A DNA stretch of 64,000 bases. Source: Nissolia schottii. Taxonomy: Eukaryota > Streptophyta > Magnoliopsida > Fabales > Fabaceae. The DNA lies in assembly GCA_003254905.1 (NCBI GenBank), contig QANU01012207.1:538607-602606 (forward strand), written 5' to 3'. The notes beneath the pieces are model-generated. The model saw only the letters and a list, made by a program, of their open reading frames with translations, made no database searches and was not told the DNA's origin. Positions 1 to 10,814 of the stretch are shown here, piece by piece. The position numbers and the translations under genes are program-made. Positions within the stretch are counted from its first letter, which is position 1. Each line of letters opens with the position of its first letter.

Positions 1-75
1 CTGAAAAATATGCATATTTTTGGCCCGGCCCGTTTAGGCCCGCCGGCCTTAACAGCCCCCGTTTTGACACCCCTA
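1..75. mobile_element. hAT-like element terminus (partial)
   Basis: The window opens inside a repeat whose right end, read on the minus strand, starts TAGGGGTGTCAAAACGGG and continues into GGCC-rich sequence. This is the usual look of short hAT-Ac type non-autonomous elements in plants. The other end and the target duplication lie outside the window, so the assignment rests on the terminal motif only. Confidence 0.5.
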
Positions 76-766
76 CTTGCTACAATAGATAGAGATTTGG
101 GTTAGGTTGATAGCCTGGAATCTGGATTGTAGCCTGAAGATAAATGTTTCCTTAGAATGTTTTAACTCTGCTTCATGCCCTGCATAGTTCACAAGAGAAG
201 AGAAGACATATTGAAACATTTTATCATGTATCTCTAAGTTACCATTGCAAGTTTCTTTTTCTGTTGAGAGATTCTCATTTCATGATTTATGAGCATTACA
301 TGGGAAAAGAATATTTAACTTATTGAACCAATCACCTCTAATATTTTTGAATGAGTGCAATTTTATTGCCCTTTCTTCTGGTCCACACAGACTGACAGAA
401 AAAGAGTGTAATGCTAATAGGATTATAATATCATGAGTGCTTTCTATGTGGTTCTATAAAATCAATTTATTGAATACAAGCATTGATTTCCTTTTAGACA
501 CAAAGCTTTTTTCTATTATTTTTGTCAAGAAGTTCCTCTAATCCATCCTTTAGCACATTTGCTTTGCTTTTGGTTTTTTATTTTTTTGTGGTGTGGGGTA
601 TCAATATCAAAGAGGTCTGACATGGAGAAGAGAGCCATGTTAGGCTAAGGGAGTATTTAGGATTCAATCTCAGATAAAATGGTTCCCATAAGGAGTTGGT
701 GCCACTTGAGATGAGACTCTTGGGTGTTATAGAAATTTTATCATGAAATAATATTATAGTACTAAC

Positions 767-1246
767 TAGGGGTGTACATGGGCCGGGTTGTGCCAGGTTG
801 AACAAAACCCGGTTTGATTTAACGATCGGGTAATTTCTTTGAGTCCAGACCTAGCTTGATACTAACCTGATTAATGATTGGGTTGACCCGATGTTTAAAT
901 AACATGAAGATTTGGACATTATTCATAGTAAAGTCATAACATTTTAGTTGTAGCAAACCAAATTTAAGAGATATTTTATCATACATATTTCAAAACAAAT
1001 TATATCAATACAGAAGTAACATTGTTTTTTAAAGCATATCAATTGAAGTACAAAGGTTTTATAATTTATTACTAATTTCTAAATAAATATAAATTATGAA
1101 GATATGACTTCGGGCTGGATTGGGTCAACCCAAAGTATAACCCGAACTTGGTCCGAAAAGGGCACCGGGTCACATTTAACAACTTGAACTCGACTGCTTT
1201 GGGCCGAACTGGACCATCGGGTTGGACTAGGTCACGAACACCCCTA
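767..1246. mobile_element. hAT-type MITE, 480 bp
   Basis: The element starts TAGGGGTGT and ends ACACCCCTA, a perfect 9-bp terminal inverted repeat. It is flanked by an 8-bp target duplication with one mismatch, GTACTAAC (759-766) and GTGCTAAC (1247-1254); 8 bp is the hAT size. The sub-terminal regions are rich in GGGTTGACCCG-like words and the centre is AT-rich without an ORF. It sits in an intron of, or just upstream of, the hydrolase exons that follow. Confidence 0.8.
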
Positions 1247-1430
1247 GTGCTAACTATTCTCGTGAGCTTCCATAAATGCTCAATTAAAGATTCTTTGCTA
1301 CCATTTATAAGTACCTATGTGGCATGGAAAATTCAAAATTGTTTGTAAAAAGGCTCTCTCCTTTTTATTATCCTCTGCAATGAATTGTTAAATAGTTTAA
1401 TCTACATTCTCCTTTGGCCTTTTGTTTAAG

Positions 1431-2386
1431 GTTGCTGCACTGATACTGGAAAATACTTTCACATCTATGTTGGATATGGCTGGTGTGGCATTACCTTTTC
1501 TGAAGTTGTTTATTGGAGGGAGCTGTTCCAAATGTCCCAAACCACTCAATTTTCTTGTACGTTCTCCATGGAGTACCATCGATGTTGTTGGCCAAGTAAG
1601 GGATGCTGGAAAGCAAAATTTTCATTCTATTTTGCTGATCCAGTTATGCATTTACACAGAATAGATACAATGCCTGATTAAAATTCGGCCACTTGGACAT
1701 AGGACATGAAACTTTCATTAGTATATAGAAAGTTGAGTGGCCTTTCTATTCTTAACTTTCTACTGTCTCTTTTCTGTCTTAACAAGGAAACATTGTATTC
1801 GTTTGCTTGTTATCCTTTCTTCTATTTATCTCTAGCTGGATTCATGTTTTTGGACATTTTTTGTACTACCATCTTAATTGCAGATCAAGCAGCCAATACT
1901 TTTACTCTCTGGGTTGCAAGATGAAATTGTCCCCCCTTCACATATGCAAATTCTTTACGCTAAGGCGGCTGCTCATAATAATCAGACTCTCTTTGTGGAA
2001 TTTCCTACTGGCATGCACACGGATACTTGGCTGGCTGGCGGTGACCGATACTGGAGAACAATTCAACAGTTCCTTGGACAGCATGTTCCAGACAGAAAGG
2101 AAAACAGCACATCACAAATCGAAAATGGTAATATAAGTATGCTGTTTTTCAAAACTGGGATGGATTAAGAAATTGGGATACCTTTTTCTTTTTGTAATGC
2201 TGAATAGTTAAGTTGCAAGAGTTTTTATTAAAACATTTGGAAGTTTTCTTTCTTTTTCATTTTTTTTCTTTTTTACTAGGCTCTGCCTTGTCTCCTTTTC
2301 ATGTTCTCCTCAAACTTTATGTAGTTATTGTTGTGACTGCTGTTAGTTTCTGTTATATTCTGCTGCCAGATATTGATGCGAGGTGA
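1431..2386 (+). CDS. WAV2: WAV2/BEM46-type alpha/beta hydrolase (ABHD13-like), last three exons
   Basis: Three exons join in phase: 1431-1595, 1884-2127 and 2370-2386, each bounded by AG and GT, ending in TGA at 2384-2386. The first encodes ENTFTSMLDMAG..PFLKLFIGG and ends at VVGQ. The second begins IKQPILLLSGLQDE and carries the two C-terminal members of the hydrolase triad: Asp in GLQDE and His in FPTGMHTDTW. The nucleophile Ser exon must lie upstream of the window, so the N-terminus is missing. The C-terminal extension is short and polar (DRKENSTSQ..), as in plant WAV2. The family is a membrane-anchored serine hydrolase-like protein; Arabidopsis WAV2 influences root bending. No frameshift or stop is seen, so the gene is probably intact. 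The 1-1430 stretch looks intronic and contains a MITE. Confidence 0.88.
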
Positions 2387-5283
2387 TTGGATGGCTTATT
2401 CGAAGAGTTCCTTGTGAGATGTTCCCAAGTCCCTACTGGGGGACATGGTGCACCACATTAGACTATTTGAATGGTCAACTTTGGTTGGTTTCATGGTTTG
2501 TGGTTTCCGGAACTTAGAAGATAGCAACACAGTTTGTACCTTTCGCTATACAGTTTGGTGTCTAGATACGTTCTGGATAGCTGATCAAATAATAAATGAC
2601 GTGTGTATAAAAATGGCTTTATATCTTTAAATTCTGATGCACATTGACAGTGTTATTACTTGGTTTCTAAGATTTTTTTTATTTCTTTATTTACGGATTC
2701 ATGTATATAGAAAATCTGAATGGACTATTGGACTCAATGCTTGATCATTTGGCTTGGAGGATTGAGCTGCCTGGTCATTTACATGTTTTTTGAGTTATGA
2801 CAGAGGATCATGTCAAGTTATGTAATAATTTTGCTTATAAATTTATAACAAATGCTATTTTAACAACAAATTTGGTGTTTACACTAAAAGTAGATTTCAT
2901 TAATTTTATTTAAAATAAACTAATTTATGGGCCATACAAACATTACTTTTAAAATGCCTAAATTTGAGATGACATGTGTCTGTCTAAGAAATTTTCTCCA
3001 TTAATCATTTTTCAATATTGTAACTTGTAATAGCTGTTTACCAAACTCCTTAATCTACTCATTTATTCGTTGGTCATATACAACTGATATTTAACGATGG
3101 ACTTCTTTTTGCTCGGTAATTACCCCGTATGAGTGGGTTTTAATCATATGATATACAATTAAGGTCTTACAACATGGTTCTATCTACAAATAGAAATTCC
3201 AGAAAAATACCACAACGAAATTCTAAGATCAACCAAATATAAATTTTTGATTAATGTTTCACATAAAAATTAAGAGTAAAAAACTTGACAAGAAAAAACA
3301 AGCTCAAAATATCATTTAACACTATTTATTTTACAAAAAAGATCCATTCGACACAATAAGTATAAAGAGCAACCATTAACAGAACAGATCATAGCAGCTT
3401 GATGATGTCAATTGCAGTGAAGGAACCCAAAGCTTAATCCATCTGCAGCAGCAAAAAGAGGCCATGTTAAAGTGCTAAACTTGATGGAATAGCAATGGCT
3501 TGACTACACAGAAAAGCATAGATTAGATTTTGAAAAAGTCTAAAAATGAAAAGGAACAAATCAATCTCACCCTTGGAGGTAGGAAATGGCAAGGACATTT
3601 GGAATGTTAATCTAGAAAGAGGAGAGAGAGAAGGGGAAATGAGAGGGTATTATTGGTAATTTGAGCATTGTGAAATTACATGTTACTTGTTTGGGTCATA
3701 TGTACTCCAATTTCATGTATTCACACTCTAAATTATTTCTTTGATTTATGACCTTTCGATCAATGGCAAACATTAAACAAAGGTAATAAAAGTGGGTATA
3801 TGGTAGATAAATAGATACACATTGAATGTGTAGTAGTATTTTGGGATGCACACTGGATACAGAACCGAAAACTTGTGTGCTTGGCTCTTGTGCTGGCGAA
3901 AAAAGTTATCTTCTTTTCTATTGTGGAGGATTGAAGAACAAGGAAATAATATTAGAGAAAGCTTCCTCAGATTTGTGAGACACATTTCAAGCAGTAAAAG
4001 AATACCCTGTGGGAATTTTGTATTTACATTGACTATGCTGATGCAAAATTGGCCGGGATTTGCTCGTTTGAGTGTTGTTTATAAAATAATAATTCTTTTT
4101 TTTTTTTGTTGGTTTTGCAACATTGCTATATGTAACATTGCTTGTAAATAGATGGTTTTAGGAAAAACAACTTATTTGGGTTCTGCCATTATTTTGAGCT
4201 AACTTTTCAGTAGAAATGAAGGGCCTGACGAGGAGACAGTGGGAACCTGCAAAGTCAGGTAATTTTTTAACTGTGCTACATTTACTGCTATTTTCTTGAG
4301 TGTCTCTAATGATCTTGCAGAATAGGTCATCATATCTGTATTTTTTCAAACCATGTTCTGATTATCTTTTGTATTATGCTATTGTTCCATCAAGGCTTTC
4401 TTGTTTAGAGACTCATTGATACAAATTGTTGCTCTAACTTTAGCTCTTAAAATAATACCATGACTACTCATTTCTATATAAGGTGATCTGAATAATTTTC
4501 TGCTTGTGCATTTGTGACCATAACAGAGAGGCGGCGGAATCATTTTGGATGCGCTATCATTTGTTAAGTTGTTATTTCTCGGAGGTTTCTCTGAATACAT
4601 GTTAAGGAGAATATTTCTAGATGAATCCAGATCATTTCTACAATTATCTCTACAAGATTAATATTTAGTTTTTTTTTTTCTTGCAGGATAAATTGTCTAT
4701 GGTCTATGGATAAATTGGAACTTTTTCTTTAGGGATGGGAAACTAGGCAAATTTGAATGCGTCCATCATATCACATGGTGAAAAACTCAACATGAGGGAG
4801 CAATGGAAGGGTGGTGTGTAAATGAATAGCATGCAGATAATCTAGTCATTTGGATGCTGAAGGAGGAATTTGACTAGTAGTTAGCATACATAGTATTGCA
4901 AATTGCATGCTCGCATGGTACACATTAGACAGTGTGAACTTGTTTAATATTTTGGCACTTTTCTAGTTCTAATTATTTGTGCAGAACCACACTTTTTTTT
5001 GGGGGGTCAAACAGTAAATGAAAAATCTTTACCTAATGTGCTTTATTTATGCTCCGCTTTTCCTTTTTTTTTTTTAGAGTGACACCATGGCCTTGATTTT
5101 ATTTTAGAACATTCTTTAAACAGCCTATAAGAAAATTGGTAATTTGCTTTTATAATCTCATTCCTTTCTTGTTCTTTACTTGTCTAGCTTGCAATCAGCA
5201 GAGCATGCATTCGCTTGATATTTACTTGCCAAGAAAAGGATTGGGCCATTTAGAGCGTGGCGAAGCTTTCCATTCAAAAATGT
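2387..5283. other. 3' UTR of the hydrolase and AT-rich intergenic sequence
   Basis: No ORF here resembles a protein I recognise. The first few hundred bases are the likely 3' UTR of the hydrolase gene. A short segment near 4215-4260 (encoding MKGLTRRQWEPAKS) is bounded by TTTTCAG and AGGTAAT and could be an exon of an unrecognised gene or transcript, but nothing around it supports a longer model. Poly-T runs occur at about 4097, 4671 and 5066. Confidence 0.5.
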
Positions 5284-5790
5284 TACATGTACATCAAATT
5301 TCATACACTCATACATACACCATTTAAATTAGGTAATTAATAATTATTATACGTAAACAATACAGTTTTTCAAAATAGAGTACAAACTTAAAGGCGTTAA
5401 AGCACAGACATTACAGACTTTAAAGCACAAACATTATACGCGTATATGCACAAACTTTATTTAGACTAGACTACAAATCTATAGTTCAGAGTTATATACA
5501 ATCTAAACTTTATTTGAAAATGCACAAACGTTATAAATAGTAATGCACAAATTTTATATGTATGAATGCACAAACATTACAAAATTATCAGATTGTTTTA
5601 CGATCCGAACTTTATTTAAAAAAAATGCACAAACACTATACGTACACAAACTTTATTTCCACGAGTGCACAAGCATTACAAACTCGTAGATAATATCCTT
5701 AACTATATTTAATTAAGCGCACAAACATTACGAAATATTAAAACACAAACTTTAGGTACATAAATATAGGATGTACGTATAATATAATAT
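5284..5790. repeat. AT-rich dispersed repeat built of 'cacaaacattac/cacaaactttat' words
   Basis: About 500 bp made of loosely repeated GCACAAACATTAC and GCACAAACTTTAT words separated by 15-30 bp of AT-rich sequence. The start (TACATGTACATC) and end (GGATGTACGTATAAT) form a short imperfect inverted pair. A shorter copy with the same start, middle and end is at 51518-51715, so this is a dispersed family rather than a local tandem array. It ends just downstream of the dehydrogenase stop codon. I do not recognise the family. Confidence 0.55.
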
Positions 5791-5839
5791 TTTCCACGTG
5801 TAGCAGGGCTCGTAACTTTCTTGAGATGAGATCTCTTAT

Positions 5840-6723
5840 TTACTTTAGGTTGGTAGGAAGAACCCGATTGACGGCCAAGAAACCCCCATCCAACACCAAG
5901 TTGTGCCCACTAACATAAGCCGATTCATCAGAAGCAAGAAACAGAACCGCCTCCGCAACATGCGTATCCTTCAGCGCAATCCCCTGCAAATTGGCATTAG
6001 CAAGGCCAGCAGTTTCAATTTCCTCTGGCTCCATATCCAACACCCTACATGCAAGAGGTGTCGCTAACATATAAGGCGACACCAAATTCACTCTTATCCC
6101 GTGGGCCCCAAGCTCGCTGCACGCTGACCGCACGAGGCCCACGAGGCCGTGCTTGGACGCCGTGTAGCCGTGGCCCGCGCTCCCGCCGACCGAAGCCGCC
6201 ACGCTGGCCGTGCAAATTATGGAGCCACGCGTCCCTCTGTCCACCATGGCGCGTGCGGCGTGCTTGATGCACGCCGCCGCGCCGCGGAGGTTCACGGCCA
6301 CGGTGTTGTCGAAGTCATCCAGATCGCAATCTAGTACGGTGGACGAGGAGCCGCAAATCCCAGCGTTGCTGAACATGATGTCTAGGCCTTTGTATTTCTC
6401 CAAGGCAAAGGCGACGGTCCCCTCGACTTGTTTTTCGTCTCTCACGTCGCAGCGGTGGTAGCTCACCTTGTCCCTGTTGACAGAGCTGGCAACGTGGTGG
6501 CCCAATTCGTCTTGGACATCTGCTATGACTACAAATGCCCCATTTTTGACGAATATCCTCACAGCCTCTGCTCCTATTCCGCTTGCTCCCCCTGTCACAA
6601 TTGCAACCTTACCCTGCAACCTGAAAACAATACAGAGGGGAGAAGATATCATATAATAGAGAGAGGAGGTTCATAAGAAAAATTGAACTGAACATGCTAG
6701 CTACCATACCTTTGATTTGACAT
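5840..6723 (-). CDS. Short-chain dehydrogenase/reductase (SDR110C-type, xanthoxin-dehydrogenase/secoisolariciresinol-dehydrogenase-like)
   Basis: The model joins a 14-nt first exon, 6710-6723 (ATG TCA AAT CAA AG), to 5840-6620. The donor is AG|GTATGG and the acceptor TTTTCAG|G, giving 264 residues that start MSNQRLQGKVAIVTGG. Starting inside the intron in the open frame would give an unlikely hydrophobic leader. Visible motifs are TGGASGIG (14-21, dinucleotide binding), Asp39 at the end of strand 2 (NAD preference), SNAG (89-92) in place of the usual NNAG, Ser144, and YTASK with Tyr157 and Lys161. The length matches plant cytosolic SDRs that oxidise terpenoid or lignan alcohols. The substrate cannot be told from sequence. 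The C-terminal substrate loop (PYMLATPLACRVLDMEPEE) is typical of the group. The exon is GC-rich compared with its surroundings, and the frame is intact. Confidence 0.88.
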
Positions 6724-6926
6724 TGATAATGTGGCTTTTTTGCCTTCGCCCTTTCCTTGATGCGCAATCTTATATGAAAATTCGGAAGCCCTTTGTTCTT
6801 CATTTGCCTAAGGATATCTAGGGTTGTTAAGTATTTCCAAAATGTGTAAAGGACACAACGCATCTCTTTTGTCCTTACTATTTAAAAATCTACGTCAGCC
6901 CTGCTTTCTTATCTTGTTATTATGAA

Positions 6927-6968
<42 letters not shown>

Positions 6969-7189
6969 NTATCTGTGTGTGTGTGTGTATTGCCATGGAA
7001 AGCTTGAGATGCCATTTGCTGTGGACATTTTGTTTTAAAAAACGTTTTATGTACGTTCAAATTGCGTACATACAAAGTTATCAAATTTGAGAGTTTAAGT
7101 AAGTTCGTGGAATCTCTGTAAACTCAAATTGTAAAGTCGAATGAGTTTACCCATTATTAAAAAAATATATTTAAATAAACTATTATGAG
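6724..7189. other. Upstream region of the SDR gene with TA/GT microsatellite
   Basis: This non-coding interval should hold the SDR promoter. It contains a (TA)n then (TG)n microsatellite at about 6931-6989 with a single ambiguous N at 6969. No confident TATA box was found. From about 7020 the sequence becomes AT-rich and passes into the viral insertion. Confidence 0.5.
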
Positions 7190-7190
7190 A

Positions 7191-7202
7191 CCAAGCATAC
7201 CA
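7191..7202 (-). other. Possible degenerate tRNA-Met primer-binding site
   Basis: The minus strand reads TGGTATGCTTGG, matching only the first six bases of the plant initiator-tRNA-Met primer-binding consensus used by caulimovirids. It sits downstream of the putative promoter, where a leader primer site is expected. The match is too short to be more than a candidate. Confidence 0.2.
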
Positions 7203-7573
7203 GGAGTCTATGCTACCATAAGACACAACCATTATTTTAAGCAAGGCGAGATATTCGGCATCACCATAGCCTACTTTTCGAGCCACAGCTTACTCATAAG
7301 GGCTATCTCCTACGATAGATAGGACCGGAAGACAAGGATCTTGATCCGGCATGTTTTTGATGTACAAGTTCCTCTTATAAGAGGCAAGTACAGAGCATAC
7401 TCTAAGCCTGGATACTCACTTATCTTCTCTTCTTCAGATATTAAGAGAGCATGGGTCGATATAGGAACTCAAGTTTTCAGGAAGAGGAAAAGGATTTAGA
7501 AAGCCATGGATTTATAAAACAGAGGATATTATTTTCTTCTGATTTTTCTATATCTTACAATGAAGAGGAAGTC

Positions 7574-7584
7574 CCAATTTATAG
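7574..7584 (-). promoter_or_regulatory. Putative pararetroviral promoter TATA box
   Basis: The minus strand reads CCTCTATAAATTGGGACTTC about 210 nt beyond the polyprotein stop, where caulimovirids place their single genomic promoter. Upstream in viral orientation lie two GATAAGGGG words (7615-7623 and 7666-7674, opposite strand), which contain an I-box core, and a three-copy CTTTATTAAAG repeat. No transcript evidence is available. Confidence 0.5.
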
Positions 7585-7726
7585 AGGACTCCCTGTAAAA
7601 AGGACAAACGATGAGATAAGGGGAAATCCGAACTTTTATCTTGAACTGTCCACGTATCCTTATCGGATAAGGGGAAAGATAAAGTCGGTTTACAGACTCT
7701 GACTTACTTTACTTTACACGCTGCAG

Positions 7727-7767
7727 CTTTATTAAAGCTACCTTTATTTAAAGCTACTTTATTAAAG
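7727..7767. repeat. Three tandem copies of CTTTATTAAAGCTAC
   Basis: Copies lie at 7727-7741, 7742-7757 (one extra T) and 7757-7767 (truncated). Each is built on the palindrome CTTTATTAAAG. They fall between the viral polyprotein stop and the putative promoter, so they may be promoter-distal elements or clustered AATAAA signals on the minus strand. Confidence 0.75.
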
Positions 7768-7790
7768 ATGCTGAGTCACTCGTCCTTTTC

Positions 7791-9362
7791 TCACATTTCA
7801 TACTGTTCTTTTTCCACGCTTGAGGGTGGACTGACAGATCGTGAAAGGTTGTCCACAAGGCTGTCTTCCCAGTCTTCTCGCTTTTGACTCTTCTTTGCAA
7901 GCTTGGCAAGCAATTCCCTTTCCATCCATTGGTCCATGTCCAGCCACTGTGTTGCAGGGTCCTGTGAATCCTGCAGTTTTTCTTCGTCAGAAAATGTGGG
8001 TGGAGCAGTTTTGGGCTTCTTTCCCTTCTTCTTGGGCCTTAATCCTCTAATTTTTCTAGGAAATTGTTGCGAAGACTGATATGGTACTCCTTGGCTAGTG
8101 AAGGGTAAGAACTTTTCCATGTCTCTCCTGATGGATTCTGTTAATGGATCTGGGCTGACTGTTAGGGTTTCTTCTGGTTGAACTGATGCTGATGGGCTTG
8201 GATTGGCTGTTGGGCTTTCTGTTGGTTGGTCGCTGTAGAATTCGCCTTCTCCCAATGGATCCCATTCAGGGAAACAGATGATGTCTAAGGGCTTCAGCTT
8301 TCCACAAGTAGAGTTCACAGGAGGATTTTTGATGCTGAATCCATTTAACTGATGTAGGTGGGTGATAAAGTCTTCCTTGTAGAATGGTGGTGTGGCATCT
8401 TTCATGAACAGGCTATAAAAATATGTTCCGCAGTTGTTGACTTGGCTATGGGTCCACAGCATCTTGGTTTGTGGATGTTGGAAGTATGGTCTGTGTAGGA
8501 CAAAGAGAGAGACCAATTCACTGGTCTGGTTTTCATCCATCTTCCATACATTGATTCGACCCAACTCATGCTCAATATTTTTCCGCCATTGCAGAATAGG
8601 TTGGTACCATTCAAGAGTGTCCCACAGTAAGCTCCCTTTGTTGGTTTCATCTTCTAGGAAGAGCTTCATGGTGAAGGTGGGAAACATGATAGGATAGGTG
8701 TAGATCATGGTGACACACCATAAAAACCATCTATCAGACTCAAGGAAAGGTTTGCCCATCATGATGGAAAAGATGTTAAGATAGGGCGCTGTAGGATTAA
8801 ACCAGTGCTGACCTGGTTGGATATTGCTTTCTTTGAGGGATATGGCTAGGTACCAGAACATCTGAGTGGTGGCGAATTCTTTCAGGTAATCTGGAGTGAG
8901 AGGTAAATCGGTTTTCAGTTCTGGAGGAAAAGTGTGAGGGTTTGGTGGTGGATTGGAGCTAGAAGCTCCAGTGTTCATCAGGATAAGAGGGTAGGAATGA
9001 GATGTCGAATGGATGAGTATTGCTTTTGCAGGCCTGGACAGGTAATCGGGAATGAGGTTCTTGGTTCCCTTGATATGTTTCACTGTAAAATCATATCGGG
9101 AAAACCATTCTTTAAGCCTTAGGATCTGAGGGTTTGGAGGCACCCAATTTTTGAATTCCAGGATACGAGGAAATGATGAGTTGTCTAGCTGGACTTCGAA
9201 CTGGTACCCCCGCAGGTGGAAGTCAAACTTTTGGATTCCATATTTGACTGCCAAGGTTTCTTTGAAGGTAGTGTGGTAATGGAGTTCTGCAGGTTTGAAC
9301 TGACCACTGGCATGGCCGCAATAGTACTTCTGACCGTCAAGTTCTTCGAGTAGTACAGCTCC
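7791..9362 (-). pseudogene. Endogenous pararetrovirus: RNase H remainder and C-terminal extension
   Basis: This is the continuation, in the same frame, of the RT region after an in-frame TAG at 9363-9365 that falls inside the RNase H active-site block. The first ~100 codons finish RNase H (AVKYGIQKFDFHL.. and a C-terminal GTKNLIPDYLSRP, as in retroelement RNase H). Some 400 further codons follow. They include an aromatic-rich segment of unknown role and a Pro/Ser/Thr-rich, then basic, tail with a KIRGLRPKKKGKKPK cluster. That tail is not part of the standard RT/RNase H core; a separate terminal protein such as the florendovirus ORF2 product is one possible parallel. No further stop interrupts this stretch. 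Confidence 0.75.
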
Positions 9363-10805
9363 CTAGTATTGATCACTGGCATCTGTTTGAAGGACCCGTT
9401 TCCCTTCTCCGGGTATTTTTAATGCTGGCGGATTGCTCGCAGCCTTGTTTAGGAATTTGACTGCTTCAGTTTGTTCTGGTCCCCATGGAGGAGGATTCTT
9501 TTTTAGCAGTTTAGAAAGTTGGGAGTTATATCGAGAGACTTGAGGGATGAAATCTCTGATATAGTTAAGGATTCCCAGGAATTGCTGAATATGCTTGGTA
9601 GTCATTTGCTCATCAGGGAACTTGGGGAGTTCTGCTGCAATGTGAGGTTGAGGGACATAGTTCCCATGAGCGAAGTGCATTCCAAGGAAGTCCACTTCTC
9701 TTGTTCCTATCTGTGACTTGCGGGCTGAGAGCATGACTCCATGATTGTGACAAATGTGGTACAACTTGTTGAGCAACTGTCGATGACTTTCTTCATTGGG
9801 AGAAAATAGGAGAATATCATCGATATACACAAGGGCCGTGTTTAGGATAGGCTCGAAGATTCTGGTCATGGCCTTTTGGAACAGGGAAGACGCCACTTTG
9901 AGTCCAAAGGGCAGGACGGTCCATTGGTAATGGGCATTAGGATTGCAGAAAGCTGTTTTGGGCCTATCTTTGGGCTCGAGACCCAATTGCCAAAATCCTG
10001 ACTTCAGGTCAAACTTAGAAAAGATATGGGCATTTTTGATGTAGGTGTAGAGGGAATATATTTTTGGTATAGGAAACTTGTCATCTTTCAGGAATTGGTT
10101 CAGCGGTCTGTAATCGATAACAAGTCTTTTCTTCCCTCGAACCTGTTCTGACCTTTTGTTGACATAAAAGGCCTGGCAAGCCCAATCTGACTTGGTTGTT
10201 TCAATGAGGCCTTGTTTTAGCAACTGTTGGCATTCTTCAAAAGCAGCCTTCCTGTCAGAAAGGGACATTCCTGGATGAATGGCCTTGGTAGGATTGATAT
10301 CTTTATTCATCTTGAGTGGTAGCTCCACAAAGAACTCTCTATTTTTCCACAGTGGACTGGGATGGCGAAACAGATCATGGCTATCAACGCACAGCTGTAG
10401 GAGTTTTTCTTTTATTTCCTCGTATTCAGGTGGAGCTTCTGCTAAGGAGAAAAGTGTGGCCACCGGAGTGAAAGGCTTGTAGTTTCTTCTGAACTTTAGG
10501 CCGTGGGGGAAAATCTGGATCCTTTGGTTCTGGACAAGAACATCCATTCCAATCAGCAGAACTTTTCCTGGAAGGTCTGTGCCAATGACCTTGGACCATA
10601 TGATGCAGTTAGGGAAGATCTTAATTCCAATCCGATTTTTTGTGATCAGACTGGTCTTAAATCTTTTCCCACTAGCACCAATCAGGGTGTGAGTCTTCTG
10701 TTCCCATGCTTCAGAGGGTAGTACTACTGGATTCATTAGAGTCTTCATGGCTCCGGTGTCTACAAAGGCGATGGCCCTTATCGGCTTGTGATATTTGGAA
10801 GGCAA
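9363..10805 (-). pseudogene. Endogenous pararetrovirus: aspartic protease and reverse transcriptase
   Basis: The N-terminal ~100 codons hold a pepsin-like retroviral protease with the VDTG active site (AFVDTGAMKTL). The RT follows with a RLVIDYRPLN block, FDLKSGFWQL, LPFGLKVASSLFQ and the catalytic YIDDILLF motif, then the connection domain and the start of RNase H (TDASDQY). A TAG at 9363-9365 ends the frame in the RNase H core. The frame is continuous with the coat-protein region upstream except for a TAA at 10815-10817. RT of this type with no integrase downstream is characteristic of Caulimoviridae. The RT core itself has no visible stop or indel. Confidence 0.85.
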
Positions 10806-10814
10806 GATATCAAT

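Noticed and set aside
4215..4260. Short exon-like segment (MKGLTRRQWEPAKS) between splice-like sites
   Set aside because: No adjoining exon or homology could be supported, so it was left as a note in the intergenic entry.
6045..6461. Overlapping frames within the SDR exon on both strands
   Set aside because: They are shadows of a GC-rich coding exon and encode Arg/Pro/Ala-rich nonsense.
5840..6652. SDR starting at MISSPLCIVFRLQGKV
   Set aside because: The leader is intron sequence; an acceptor at 6620 and a 14-nt upstream exon give the normal SDR N-terminus.
7451..7702. 83-codon plus-strand frame
   Set aside because: It lies on the strand opposite the viral promoter and leader, has no known domain, and is best explained by chance openness.
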